From IMG/VR virus record IMGVR_UViG_3300035663_000027, positions 1 to 42,695 of that record: 42,695 nt of DNA, one strand, 5' to 3'. The notes under the pieces were generated by a model. It made no database searches. It was not told the DNA's origin and saw only the letters and a program-made list of their open reading frames with translations. Positions 14,501 to 23,564 of the stretch are shown piece after piece. How positions within the stretch are numbered: position 1 is the first letter of the stretch; each line of letters begins with the position of its first letter. This DNA is from a virus. The position numbers were made by a program, and so were the translations under genes.

Positions 14501-15562
14501 TTGGTTCATTTCCAGCTCTTGAGCATCGGTCCACCGAACACGTTCGGCTTCCTGGGACACAGCATCAGCTTTGGCCAGTTCTTCAGACTTGTCTGCCGTG
14601 GCCTTTACGCCAGCAGCAACAGCCTCTTCCTTGCTACCACCATTGTCAATGACTGCTTTAGCTGCCTTTTTGCCAAAAGCAAAAGCAACCACAGCATTAC
14701 CAACAGCATTTAGGGGACCACCTTCAGCAACCGACTTGATGCGGTTGATCCAAGGGTTATCCTCTTCCTTGGCAGCCAGGGCAAACACAAAGTTATCTTG
14801 CCATTCTTCAGGCACCCACGATTGGATCATGGAGCTGAAATTACCATCACGAGGATCGGTAAGGAAGAAGTCTGCGATGGCACCAGGAACAAGGCCTTCG
14901 GTGACAAGACGCTTTGCTTGTGCTGCAACTTTAGCACCACCTTTCAATCCAGCAGGAATGGCAGTGGTACCAGCTTTTACCCCAGGCAGGGGAAGACGAG
15001 CTGCTTGACGGGTAGCAACAATAAAGCTAAGAATTTTAGCGGACGCTTTACCAACCTCAGTCTTAGGAGTAACCCCAAAATCATAGGCTGCTTTAAGATA
15101 TGTATCCGGTTCGCGGTTACGATTAACAGTCAGATCAAGAACAGGCTGGGTAGCCACGTTAAGGACACCCTCTGCCACGCTAGACACGCCCTTGAGAAGA
15201 ACGTTCTTGGCTTCCGTAGCAGCTCCAGCAGCAGCTGCAAAAGGGCTACCTTTATCACGTTGTGCTTGAACCTTACGACCACGTTCCAGGGTCTGTTCAA
15301 TGTCAGTGCCGAGATAGGCATCAGCAGTACGAGCAATCGAACCAGCCGGATCTGCTATGAAGGTAGCAAGAGGGGCAGCTGGATTCACATACTGAGCGTT
15401 GAGCTTGGCTTGCCTTTCGGCTTCCCGCTTTTTTGCTTCCTGATCAGCCTTAGCCTTGGCAGCTTTTTGTTGAGCTTGGCGCTGAGTTTCCTCGCGTTTT
15501 CTGGTTTGAGTAAAATCTTCAGGAGCCAGACCTGTGGCCCGTCCGGGTACAATTTCAGCCAT
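11534..15562 (-). CDS. Internal virion protein, gp16-like in position and size
   Basis: This 1342-aa protein has the size of T7 gp16 (1318 aa) and the same place before the tail fibre. It is mostly alpha-helical with Ala/Lys/Glu-rich coiled segments at the N-terminus (about residues 20-55). A Gly/Ala-rich hydrophobic stretch lies near residue 1000 (GAISAGIGLMLGAAGLTTG). No lytic transglycosylase motif is seen here; the cell-wall domains are in the 1050-aa neighbour. It probably is ejected with DNA and forms the trans-envelope channel. The assignment rests on gene order, length and composition. Confidence 0.8.
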   Translation of the reverse strand: MAEIVPGRATGLAPEDFTQTRKREETQRQAQQKAAKAKADQEAKKREAERQAKLNAQYVNPAAPLATFIADPAGSIARTADAYLGTDIEQTLERGRKVQAQRDKGSPFAAAAGAATEAKNVLLKGVSSVAEGVLNVATQPVLDLTVNRNREPDTYLKAAYDFGVTPKTEVGKASAKILSFIVATRQAARLPLPGVKAGTTAIPAGLKGGAKVAAQAKRLVTEGLVPGAIADFFLTDPRDGNFSSMIQSWVPEEWQDNFVFALAAKEEDNPWINRIKSVAEGGPLNAVGNAVVAFAFGKKAAKAVIDNGGSKEEAVAAGVKATADKSEELAKADAVSQEAERVRWTDAQELEMNQLMAREQTLQERINALDPEDDLAKTLTEELDQVRLAQADLENTIFEGADDVPYEFWETQAAHRVADINDVVKKQDQLETGFKGTEKDLGFQPGRVVSHGSAGKVMTDAQLKIMNLDEGVEKVIKNASKKVDVRKISRAVGKTVDEVVGNAARVYQDFNDAFKTVDEVMQDPTDVAGSVLRTAGGTLEGTDIPSAEGLVAAKAIISDLAAQIYDIARVAEDLDTNQITGANNFDRLIDRLVGMLEVYKFGTNFYGGSLNALKVKISAAMDGGEAAQALREFEGEDVLTNRDLRKWADKVKNLKRMGDPKAEDEMRAMVRAMVLAGGDPAKTVTFAGTAMKVFGENQMGMFYNSILSGTKTIIRNFSASVRLIEAPVSIAIMGARKGDPALTRAAVAGLHAIWTSSAEAFKVGVTTFKSGTAATWTPRQVIERAETEAMLQTLEKIAATPTEEKAVGFLKAHYRLVQWLDFPTRLLMSTDDAFRTILARQRIAEQSMYQAMTEAKNPLDVDKLAQKYIAEYSKSIDPQTGRIKAKGLAQYAEIGTFQEDPGKAVNGLSQFLENLGPLGPLGRVAVPFLRTPANIIRYQAQFTPLVGKYAGEYLAVKQSGDALRVAEYEGREAIGAISAGIGLMLGAAGLTTGNMPVDARERARWKALGIQPRSINIGGQWVSYNALEPLNNVLAGMADIAMLGRMGLNEDWLETLTGQMALAIAAGLTEKSYFAGLEAIAVLADPGELIKGNTVLKGLLSTTNNMLPLSGARRAAANAFDPYMREFNSELDRAMQSALPGYRNLQPPMINVLTGEPLRNPNGWSAFGPWNALVPFEVNPDNKDPVAKMLMAAEYNWSDSLEKSPSGRAMTAEQKYFIRNAMAKNGLRQELDSLRKQSWFKEDFKNWQNRNRGDIGTDRAQWPRFYAAIDDIWQQKRKLAFQQMEANVEEVGLAEQGIRKAKYQIQRGQYDLSKPLTAEQLSPTDEAENTRIYNELINYGQQ

Positions 15563-15616
15563 TTGTAAGAAATAGGGTCTCCTCCCTCAAGAGGATATGG
15601 GTGGTAGTTGGTGTGA

Positions 15617-15644
15617 AGGACCCCACCCCGCAGAATAGGGTCCT
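15617..15644. other. 7-bp hairpin between two core-protein genes
   Basis: AGGACCC (15617-15623) pairs with GGGTCCT (15638-15644) around a 14-base loop, in the 96-bp gap between the 1050-aa and 1342-aa genes. The gap also has a GGAGGAG run upstream of the 1342-aa start. No U-tract is present. It may mark an mRNA processing site that separates the two long messages. Confidence 0.45.
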
Positions 15645-15658
15645 ATGTTCACATCCGA

Positions 15659-18600
15659 TTATCGAAGCGATCCGGTTTGAATACGACGTGCGAGTTCACG
15701 CCGAAGCCTGTCGAAGTTCTTGTATCGAGTCATCGACTTACTGCCTTTAGGGGCTGGTGCAAAGAAATCAACACTGGCTATGGTTCCATCCGCAGATCGA
15801 ACATTCCCAGTACCTCCTTGTTTGCCAATAGCCGTACCGGCAGAGATCCTATCTCCAGGTTTGTAATAGACTTGATCGAGGTGGCCATACAACACATCAA
15901 CTGGATTACCAGTCAATGGATCAATGGATTCCACCACAACATAATTACCATAGCCAGGTTCTTGGCTTACTTCCTTAACACGTCCAGGCAGTACTGCACC
16001 AAACTGTTTATCAGCAAACCAAAGATCAAAGCCAGGCTGACCAGCGGAGTTCTCAAAGTTAATTGATTGAACATTACGACTGGTCATATCCACCGACTTT
16101 CCCATTTGGGACATACGCTCCTTACGAATGTTACGAAGGAATTCAGTCACCGTCAAGGAAGGACGATTACCAGCAGTGCCTGTATATCGGCTACCACCGG
16201 ACATATTACGGGCAGCAGCCCATTCGTTTGAAAAGTCTTCAACAGCACCACGCAGATCATTACTCTGACCATTCAGGTAACGAGACAAACGAGTGCGGTT
16301 GTTGGCACCACCAAAAAGAACCGCTTCAAACATACGGTCCTGGGTAGCCTTATCAAATTTAGCAGAGTCAGGAATACCGGCAGCTGCTGCTACAACATTA
16401 AAGGTAGGCCCAGTGAATTGATACGCCCCAAGAGCATTATAACCTTGTTGATACAGGCGCTTCACCTGACCAACAGTCATGTTGCTGAGATTGGGAACAC
16501 CACCGGGGGTATCACCTGCCGTACCACGGTTTGCACCATTGTAGGCCTGTCCACCACCTTCTGCTGGAATCAGAGCTGCCTTGAGATCTTCCAGGGCTTT
16601 CCCCGCTCCTCCTGGTAACTGTTGCTGGCTACGGGTTGCTCGAATGCGTGCTTGTGCCAATCGAGTAGTAGCTCGAATCCTTTGGGCAGCTGAAGCTCTG
16701 GGGTTGGCCAGAATGGCAGCAGCAGAAGGGTCGAGGCGCTGGTTTTCAGCGTACCTTTGTGCAGCAACGTTTTGACTTGTTGGAGTGTAGGAAATACCAT
16801 ACTTTTGTGCTTGTTTAATTAGGGCAGCCTGCGGCGATACATTACCTGATTTGGCAATCGCAACCAGATCAGCAGACGGTTGTCCTCCATTATTCAAGGC
16901 ATCAATGTTAGCCTGAATTTTATCTTCCGATAGGAGTGTATCACGATCAACCGAAACCACAGGGGGAAGCTTGCTGAGGATCTGTAAGGAAAGATTCTTA
17001 CCACTAGGTCCACGGCTGTATTTAATAACAGCAGGGAGACCAGTACTTACAGCAGGCATTTGAAGACGACCGTTAATCACTTTTGGTTTAAAACGATCAG
17101 TCTTAAGTGCATCAACAGCTTGCTTTTGAATAAAGGTTTGAAGTTGGGCAGAACCAATGGTACCACCAGCGGCTCTCACTTCTTGAAGCTTGGCAAGAGC
17201 GGACTCTTGAAGTTCATCCGTTAGTTGAGCCACCAGCGGCAACGTCTCATCCTTAAAGCTTTCAAAGTTACCACCTTCACTATTGATAACAGTTCGGAGT
17301 TGGTTGCGAATAATTGCTTCAGTACGAGCACGAAGTCCTTTTACAACTTCTTGAGAATCATCATCTGGAAGACTAGCACCAGCAGCCTGAGCTGTTTCCC
17401 TGGTAATGTAGCCATTGTTTTCCAGTACCGCCAGCTCGGAACGACTCTTAATCGAACCGTTAGCAACGGCATCCATGATCCTCTTTTGGTTAAGGGCGTT
17501 ATAGTTACGACCCTTTTGACGGACACGATTCAGAGCCTCAACAGCTTCTGGATACCGATCCGTAAATTTCATCAGACCTTGCTCAGCAGCATCATAGGCT
17601 TGCTGGCTTTGCTGTAGGTTCTCAGTTTCAGCCGAACCATTGAAGATATTTTCAATAGTTCTAATTTCATCCAGAGCAGCCTTCTCTTCTCCTTGAGCAA
17701 CCTCTTGACCAGCATTAGCAATGCGCTTAGAGGCCTCTAGGAACTCCTCAGGGAAGCGTTGGGCAAAGGTGCCTAGCTCTGGCTTGTCTGGGTTGATGAG
17801 CTGCCCTCCAAAGGATTCCAGGAGGTTCTGAGCTTGTTCTGGTTGAGCACCACTGAGACCAGTGATTTGACTGAGGTAACTTTCAGCAACAAGAGCGTTT
17901 GCTTTGCTCCAGTCACCGCCTTCGATCACATAAGCCTTTTTAAGGTCTTCGGCCACCATCTGTGGACCCAGGGTTGGATCAATGAGGCCCGTAAACTTTT
18001 GACCAATGTTAGCCCTAAGTTCATTGCGTTCGTTGTTTTCACGAACGTTACGGATCTCTTCAACCCTAGAACCCAGCAGCTGTGCCTTGAGGCGGCTGAT
18101 AGTGGGGGTAACATGCTCAGCAATAACCAAGGGGTTGAGGCCTTCCAGACCTGCCGCCTTGATGTATTGTTGAAGACCAACCTGCCACACAGCTTGAAGT
18201 TCCAGTGAGTCCTGGACGGTGCGGGGCGTTACAATCTTAGTGCCGCCTTGGCCATCAGGAATCGGAACCTGAACATCAGATTTAAGGTATTCGCCAAGGA
18301 TAAAGGCAGCGTTAGATGCGGCAGCCTGTGCCTTACCTACAGCTCTACCCTTGGCTCTCCATCCACTGACTGCTGGGCTTTGATTAACAATAGTCTCACC
18401 AAGACCAGGATTGGTAGGGGCAAGGTTATTGGCTTCAGCAATCGTACCAGCAGCAGCGTTATCAAGTACAGCCGCTTGTTGATTGAAGTTAAGAAGAGCG
18501 TTAGGGGTGGGGGTCAGATCACCATTGAGGACATCAGCAATGCCAAGGTTATACTCAGCGGTTACAGCTGCTTCTGCTTTATTTTGAAGAGTTGTAAATA

Positions 18601-18811
18601 AAGTTTTGCTAAATTGGCTGAGATCTTCCAGAGTCCCACGCTGACTTTGGAATTGAACCTGAGCAGCATTATTAGACTGCTCGATTGCCCTCAAAGTTTC
18701 CCTAAGAGTATTTTGACTTTGGTCTACCGCTTGAACAGGATTAAACCCAGCAGATACACCAGGACCACGCAGTTCAACCTGAGGCCCAGTAGGAGAATAA
18801 ATTTGTCCCAT
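15659..18811 (-). CDS. Internal virion protein with lysozyme-like and M23-like domains
   Basis: This 1050-aa protein corresponds to T7 gp15 in position but carries wall-associated domains. Residues about 740-890 look lysozyme/transglycosylase-like (IPAEGGGQAYNGANRG, GAYQFTGPTF). Residues about 909-1050 match an M23 peptidase fold (GQPGFDLWF, YGNYVVVESIDP, VDVLYGHLDQ, GKQGGTGN). Two M23 zinc-ligand positions look changed: the first His reads Gln (about 925) and the HxH motif reads SVD (about 1013-1015), while the Asp (929) and the His of GHLD (977) remain. Thus the M23 part may be structural. The long helical front belongs to the internal core that is ejected before DNA. Confidence 0.8.
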   Translation of the reverse strand: MGQIYSPTGPQVELRGPGVSAGFNPVQAVDQSQNTLRETLRAIEQSNNAAQVQFQSQRGTLEDLSQFSKTLFTTLQNKAEAAVTAEYNLGIADVLNGDLTPTPNALLNFNQQAAVLDNAAAGTIAEANNLAPTNPGLGETIVNQSPAVSGWRAKGRAVGKAQAAASNAAFILGEYLKSDVQVPIPDGQGGTKIVTPRTVQDSLELQAVWQVGLQQYIKAAGLEGLNPLVIAEHVTPTISRLKAQLLGSRVEEIRNVRENNERNELRANIGQKFTGLIDPTLGPQMVAEDLKKAYVIEGGDWSKANALVAESYLSQITGLSGAQPEQAQNLLESFGGQLINPDKPELGTFAQRFPEEFLEASKRIANAGQEVAQGEEKAALDEIRTIENIFNGSAETENLQQSQQAYDAAEQGLMKFTDRYPEAVEALNRVRQKGRNYNALNQKRIMDAVANGSIKSRSELAVLENNGYITRETAQAAGASLPDDDSQEVVKGLRARTEAIIRNQLRTVINSEGGNFESFKDETLPLVAQLTDELQESALAKLQEVRAAGGTIGSAQLQTFIQKQAVDALKTDRFKPKVINGRLQMPAVSTGLPAVIKYSRGPSGKNLSLQILSKLPPVVSVDRDTLLSEDKIQANIDALNNGGQPSADLVAIAKSGNVSPQAALIKQAQKYGISYTPTSQNVAAQRYAENQRLDPSAAAILANPRASAAQRIRATTRLAQARIRATRSQQQLPGGAGKALEDLKAALIPAEGGGQAYNGANRGTAGDTPGGVPNLSNMTVGQVKRLYQQGYNALGAYQFTGPTFNVVAAAAGIPDSAKFDKATQDRMFEAVLFGGANNRTRLSRYLNGQSNDLRGAVEDFSNEWAAARNMSGGSRYTGTAGNRPSLTVTEFLRNIRKERMSQMGKSVDMTSRNVQSINFENSAGQPGFDLWFADKQFGAVLPGRVKEVSQEPGYGNYVVVESIDPLTGNPVDVLYGHLDQVYYKPGDRISAGTAIGKQGGTGNVRSADGTIASVDFFAPAPKGSKSMTRYKNFDRLRRELARRIQTGSLR

Positions 18812-18817
18812 TTTTAA

Positions 18818-19501
18818 TTAGCCTTTCGGTTTAGGTGCTGGTTTAGGCTCCGGTTTAGGTTTAGGAGCTTCTGGTCCACCAATACTCTTTAAACTGGCGT
18901 AAGAAGAAACTCCTCCCATAATTGAACCACCAATACCTCCAACCAATCCAAGAGCACTAGGACCTGGCGCCCCAATCGGAGCAGTGGGTTGAAGCATCCT
19001 GTTGGATTGAGCAACGTTCTGAGCGCTTTGAAGTTCGTTAAAGATGCCCGTGGTGGAGGTAAAGTAATCTTGCTGAGCATAGCCAAGGTTCTGACCAAGA
19101 GTAGCCAGGTCTCGACCCATTTGCTTTTCAGGATCCGCCATCAAAAGACCAATCGACTGACCAGTACGACCAGAGGAAAGGATAGTACCTTGTTGGCGAA
19201 GACTTTGAATGGAAAGCTGCTGAGCCTTTTCTGCTGCTTGCCGATATTCGGCTTGAAGCTTTTGCTGCTCAGAAACGTATCCACGATTGGCTGCTTCACG
19301 ATTCAAACGAACCTGTTCAGCATAAGCCTGTTCAGATTGACGATAAGCCTGTTGCTGCGCTTCGTATTGACGCTGAGCAACAGCATTAGCATAATTAGTT
19401 TCTTGCTGAGCTTGAGTATATGCTGCAATAGATTGGACAGACCCAGCAACGGCTGATCCAATCGCGGTGACTACAGCTAAAGCTCCGGCTGGGATGCACA
19501 T
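18818..19501 (-). CDS. Internal virion protein (T7 gp14-like)
   Basis: This 227-aa protein starts with a hydrophobic, Ala/Val/Gly-rich segment (ALAVVTAIGSAVAG), followed by a long Gln/Ala-rich helix (about residues 25-110, QAQQETNYANAVAQRQYEAQ). A Gly-rich segment (LGLVGGIGGSIMGG) and a Pro/Lys tail (KPKPEPKPAPKPKG) complete it. That pattern fits T7 gp14 (196 aa), the core protein that inserts in the outer membrane at ejection. It lies between the gp13-like and gp15-like genes as in T7. Its start overlaps the end of the gp13-like gene by 25 bases. Confidence 0.8.
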   Translation of the reverse strand: MCIPAGALAVVTAIGSAVAGSVQSIAAYTQAQQETNYANAVAQRQYEAQQQAYRQSEQAYAEQVRLNREAANRGYVSEQQKLQAEYRQAAEKAQQLSIQSLRQQGTILSSGRTGQSIGLLMADPEKQMGRDLATLGQNLGYAQQDYFTSTTGIFNELQSAQNVAQSNRMLQPTAPIGAPGPSALGLVGGIGGSIMGGVSSYASLKSIGGPEAPKPKPEPKPAPKPKG

Positions 19502-19956
19502 GGCATTAGTTTTGCAAATTCAACGTAGGTTAAACGATCAGGACCAACAGTTACATAAGACAGCCGCTTGAATCCAAGAAGATGAAGCAGCTTAAGGTGC
19601 ATAGTATTTCGTGGGTCTGCTATGTTATAAAGCATATCGAAGCCTTTGATGGAGTTTACCCATTTCTTGGCTTCTGTAAAAAATAACTTTGGATAGGGGC
19701 GGACATCGGGTGTTGTTACCATCCAGATGGCTCCGCATTGGGCATCTGTTCTGGATACCCCCGCTACACCACATATCATACCCTTTGGATTCCAAAAGGT
19801 TACTGCGGTTTCCGAAGTCAGTACAGAAAGAGGGACGGCCTCAAGTGGAGTACACCCAAGGCCAGTTATTTCCCTATGGTCTTCTGGTTGAAGGTTTTGA
19901 GCCACATAAAGTGCATCATGATGCGTGGCTGGGTGGATCAGCGTTTTGCAGATCAT
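19477..19956 (-). CDS. T7 gp13-like internal/assembly protein (DUF2833, acetyltransferase fold)
   Basis: This 159-aa protein has the order of blocks seen in T7 gp13 and DUF2833: a helical lead (HDALYVAQNLQPEDHREITG), a strand pair around AVTFWNPKGMICGVAGV, TDAQCGAIWMVTTP, and a late NTMHLKLLHLLGFKRL. The last block resembles the acetyl-CoA-binding helix of GNAT enzymes (N-x2-HLKLLxxLGF), though activity is not known for this family. In T7 gp13 (138 aa) is needed for virion assembly. It shares ATGA with the tail tube B stop and lies directly before gp14, as in T7. Confidence 0.8.
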   Translation of the reverse strand: MICKTLIHPATHHDALYVAQNLQPEDHREITGLGCTPLEAVPLSVLTSETAVTFWNPKGMICGVAGVSRTDAQCGAIWMVTTPDVRPYPKLFFTEAKKWVNSIKGFDMLYNIADPRNTMHLKLLHLLGFKRLSYVTVGPDRLTYVEFAKLMPCASQPEL

Positions 19957-22895
19957 ACTGCTTTAATGCCTCTGTTGTTGAAAGTTCCTTCCCACGTCAC
20001 AGAAGTAAACGATGTGGGGAATGGGCTATCAGCCACAAGTTCAACTTCAACCTGATTACCTTTTGCCATAACAGGAATCTTATTTTGAGGGTTTCTCAGC
20101 ATCGGAATACTGTTGGCAAGATACTGGTTGCTGATGATTTGTGGAAGAGATGCAACATATTCATCACGACCCTGTGCCCGCACCTTAACAAGGAAGGGTC
20201 CAGAGTTGTAGCTGTCAACCGACATGCGATTGATCATTGGAACATTCAGGGTATCTTTGCGTCCCTCGGATCCTACCACATAGAAAGCAGGCAGCACAGC
20301 ATCGGCTTCAAACTTGTAACCAAGAGCATACCGCAGAGTTGTATGGTCACCCTCCAGCTCCACATAATACCTTTGACCAACCGGTTGTGCCAGGTCGGTT
20401 TGAAGGGACAGTTCTTGGACAACGCCAGGCTGAAGGTAGCTCAGGCTGACAAGCACCGGCTGTAGGTTGGCATCTTCATACCCATCCTTAAAGCAGAAGC
20501 GGGTGGTATCGTTGCCAGCAAAGTAAACCTTGGTGGGGTTGTAATCAAAGAGATCCAACCGCAGGTCAACAAACTCATCGTCAAAAAATACCGCACCACC
20601 AGGGGTATCGGTCAGCAGGTTAACCTTGCTAAGAACGTGACCATTGTCTTGGCTTGTGACAATGTAAAGCGTGTCGTGGTTAAACTCATACGCAATTACA
20701 TTACCAGGTAGCGTCCACTTAAACCAAGAAGACATAATCCGCTCAGTTCCGTTGTTGTAGAAGCGGAAGAGATACAGAGCAGTCGGATCTTGGTTGCTGC
20801 TGATGGCAAAGGTAGCAGCAGAGGTGGTAACCTTTAACGACCGTACATCAGAAGGCAGGAACGTCGGTACGTTTCTACTAATCTCAGCAACAGCAGGACG
20901 AGTGGCCGAATCAGTCACAGCCATCTCAAACACGCTGGTGGCTGTATCATTCTGCTCCAGAAATACAATACTGGGGCCGATGTCAACAGGAGACACACGA
21001 GTGCTTAAGCTGTAACTAGCAAGAAGGTTGATCTCAGCAGTAGCCGCAGAGAATGCTTCAGTAGTAGTTTCGAATATATACTGAGCGTTATCCGCAAACA
21101 GAACCAGACCACGAGGCGCAGAGACCGCATGGGTTAGTTTGATTGGATTCAACGAACCGCAGGAAATATCAATCGGATCACTATCCAAGATGGTGATGAC
21201 TGTTCCAGCAAAGAAGTTAAAATAGTCACCTGCCTGGGATGTTATGACGTTCTCATTGGAGGTGAAGATGATGCGATTTTTAAAGAACGAGATACCATGA
21301 ATCTTACTGCCAACAAACGAAGGCATTGGATTGGTCTCGGCATCACCCACTTCCCGTGGCTTCCAAAATAGCTTAGCAATGGAATCTACATTGGAGGTCA
21401 CAGACGCAACCGTATCCACGCGGAAGGTATCGCCTTCAGCATTGGTAACGGTATCCAAAGCAGTGTAACTGCGACCAGCACGGCTAATGCTAACGCCATT
21501 GATCACGCCCGTTACGGTGGTGATAATCTGAACCCCAGCCTGCTGGCGAAGGGCCACATTAGGCGCACCAGAAGCTACCGTGTTATACGAACCAAGCACA
21601 TGATACTGGTTGTTGGCAATGGTAAACACTGCGTCCGTACCAGCAGTTCTAACGATTTGTCCGTTAAAATACCAGTTATATACCTGCGTACCGTTTGTGT
21701 AAACGATGCGCTCTACATAGGTAACGGGGCTAGGAACCCAGGCCACGTTTGTGGTGGTGACATTGGTCGTTGTGCTGGTCACCTTAAGGCGCAGGTTGAT
21801 GCCCGTACCACCATAGACAGGAAAGCTTTGACCAACCGCATACCGACCATTACCCGAAGTAAGGATGGAAACGGTTTGGGGAACACCAGTCACCGTAGCC
21901 GTGGCGGGGGTAGCAGTGGCTGACGCCTCATCCAGCTTACGATAAGTAAAGGTACCGTTGGCTTCCCGAATGATAGCGTGAGGCATGGTGGATTCATTGA
22001 TGGTTTCAATCACACCACCAGCAATGCTTTCTTCCCAGATACCAGTACCCTTAGTACTATTGTCGCTGGTTTGAAAGATCACCCAGTAATCATCACCATC
22101 AGAGTTTTCCGATGCTAAGATCTTGATTTTTGCTCCATCTAGAAACTGCCTGGGAAGCTCAGATACAGTATTGACAGTACCTTTATACGCTTGAATAGCA
22201 GCACCACTTTGACCACCCTTTGCTTCAAGAGAAAAGTCAGCATTGTTAGCACGACGGATATGAATCGTGTTACCAATAGCTGTAGCTACATAAGCAGGGT
22301 TTGCGTTGATAGAGGTAACAAGGTTGCTAACAATATCATCGGCATTAAGCTGCGTGGTAGCGGTAGTAGGGGTAGCGTAGGTAAAGGTATTGGTATCAAT
22401 GACAACTTTGTACGTCGTAGCATAAGCCACAACACCTACCGTAACAAAACCAAAAGGTGTAATGGTTGCAGTCAGGTCACCGGCATTTTCAGTAACAGTG
22501 ATCTGCCGATTCAATACAAAGGTATAATCATTAATCTGGAGTACCGCAAGATCAGATGAATCTGTATGTGTTGCGTAGGTAGTAGCAGAAGCAGCAGGGG
22601 TGTTTACCGTTTGCTCAATACCACTATCAGCATCCCAGATTCGCAGCACACCAGCATTGGTAAACTGAGCCAGGTACTTCTCCTCATCATCCCTGAAGAT
22701 GGAGAACCAAGTACCACCATTAGCAGCATTGGACAGTTTACGAATGCCACGAAGGCCAGGCCGTTTAGAAAGCCCGAACGTCGGATCAGGATAGTAGTTA
22801 GTACATTCCCGCAGCTGGTTGTTCAGCTTGATCGAATCAGGCTGCTGCGAGACCCCACCAACAAGGTTAGGGATTTTCTGGGAGATCGCAGCCAT
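19953..22895 (-). CDS. Tail tubular protein B (T7 gp12-like)
   Basis: This 980-aa protein begins MAAISQKIPNLVGGVSQQPD, which is the standard start of gp12 homologues, and continues with SIKLNNQLRECTNYYPDPTF and KRPGLRGI. Later blocks include YLFRFYNNGTERIMSSWFKW, typical for gp12. It forms the nozzle of the tail and contacts the fibres. T7 gp12 is 794 aa; the extra ~190 residues are in the Thr/Val-rich middle (about 130-500), perhaps added beta domains. Its start overlaps the gp11 stop by one base (TAATG). Confidence 0.95.
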   Translation of the reverse strand: MAAISQKIPNLVGGVSQQPDSIKLNNQLRECTNYYPDPTFGLSKRPGLRGIRKLSNAANGGTWFSIFRDDEEKYLAQFTNAGVLRIWDADSGIEQTVNTPAASATTYATHTDSSDLAVLQINDYTFVLNRQITVTENAGDLTATITPFGFVTVGVVAYATTYKVVIDTNTFTYATPTTATTQLNADDIVSNLVTSINANPAYVATAIGNTIHIRRANNADFSLEAKGGQSGAAIQAYKGTVNTVSELPRQFLDGAKIKILASENSDGDDYWVIFQTSDNSTKGTGIWEESIAGGVIETINESTMPHAIIREANGTFTYRKLDEASATATPATATVTGVPQTVSILTSGNGRYAVGQSFPVYGGTGINLRLKVTSTTTNVTTTNVAWVPSPVTYVERIVYTNGTQVYNWYFNGQIVRTAGTDAVFTIANNQYHVLGSYNTVASGAPNVALRQQAGVQIITTVTGVINGVSISRAGRSYTALDTVTNAEGDTFRVDTVASVTSNVDSIAKLFWKPREVGDAETNPMPSFVGSKIHGISFFKNRIIFTSNENVITSQAGDYFNFFAGTVITILDSDPIDISCGSLNPIKLTHAVSAPRGLVLFADNAQYIFETTTEAFSAATAEINLLASYSLSTRVSPVDIGPSIVFLEQNDTATSVFEMAVTDSATRPAVAEISRNVPTFLPSDVRSLKVTTSAATFAISSNQDPTALYLFRFYNNGTERIMSSWFKWTLPGNVIAYEFNHDTLYIVTSQDNGHVLSKVNLLTDTPGGAVFFDDEFVDLRLDLFDYNPTKVYFAGNDTTRFCFKDGYEDANLQPVLVSLSYLQPGVVQELSLQTDLAQPVGQRYYVELEGDHTTLRYALGYKFEADAVLPAFYVVGSEGRKDTLNVPMINRMSVDSYNSGPFLVKVRAQGRDEYVASLPQIISNQYLANSIPMLRNPQNKIPVMAKGNQVEVELVADSPFPTSFTSVTWEGTFNNRGIKAV

Positions 22896-23494
22896 TATCG
22901 TGCAATAGCTCGGAACGGAGTGTAAGAAACGTAGAAGTTCTGCCCACTTTCAACACCAAAGATGTTTACATCAGAGGTGCCAGTATCATAGGCAATACAG
23001 TTAGCTCGCAGGTTAGCTTCGTCTTGAGCGTTGAAGGTCACCATTTCCTGGGAACCAAGGGCTCGACCAGCAAACACCCGAGCAGAACGTTGAGTAATAT
23101 AATCTTTAAAGACCTGAGGAAGATCTTCAAAATCAAAAAGCCAAACAACATCGCATTTTACGGTGCTGTTAGCAGTAAAAGTGTAGGTGTGCCCGATCTT
23201 ATCGTAAAGTTTCCCGTCCCTCAGCACGGTCTGGTACTTTTGCGTATTCGAATACTTGTTGTCAGAAAGTTGCAGCACATTAACTGGTACAAAGATCTGA
23301 CCATTAACATCGGCAGTAAAAGGATAGTTGACCTCAGTATTGAAGTGCCAACCTTCGCCTTGAACTTCCCGATTAACGGCATCAAGGATTGACTCCGCCA
23401 GGGCGATTTCGGGATTAGAAATATCGAGAGACACCACGGGTGCCTGCCCGATACCAGACAGCATCTGATTAATTGCTTGTAGTTTGGTAGTCAT
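22895..23494 (-). CDS. Tail tubular protein A (T7 gp11-like)
   Basis: This 199-aa protein begins MTTKLQAINQMLSGIGQAPV and includes SLDISNPEIALAESILDAVN and EVQGEGWHFNTE, the classical blocks of gp11 homologues. It forms the adaptor ring between portal and nozzle (gp12). Length matches T7 gp11 (196 aa). It is the first gene after the Tphi-like terminator and is translationally coupled to gp12 by a one-base overlap. No clear Shine-Dalgarno precedes the ATG. Confidence 0.95.
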   Translation of the reverse strand: MTTKLQAINQMLSGIGQAPVVSLDISNPEIALAESILDAVNREVQGEGWHFNTEVNYPFTADVNGQIFVPVNVLQLSDNKYSNTQKYQTVLRDGKLYDKIGHTYTFTANSTVKCDVVWLFDFEDLPQVFKDYITQRSARVFAGRALGSQEMVTFNAQDEANLRANCIAYDTGTSDVNIFGVESGQNFYVSYTPFRAIAR

Positions 23495-23513
23495 CTGTAT
23501 CGGACAGAACTTA

Positions 23514-23551
23514 TTAAAGAAAAGGGGGCCAACCTTTAATTGGCCAGCCCC
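23514..23551 (-). terminator. Intrinsic terminator after capsid gene (Tphi-like)
   Basis: On the minus strand GGCCAA (23545 to 23540) pairs with TTGGCC (23532 to 23527) around a 7-base loop; GGGG (23551-23548) pairs with CCC (26-24) over a CT bulge, and a TTTTCTTT tract follows. It begins 14 bases after the capsid stop codon. In T7 the Tphi terminator lies at the same spot between genes 10 and 11 and reduces expression of later genes relative to capsid. Confidence 0.8.
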
Positions 23552-23564
23552 ATATTAAAAGTAA

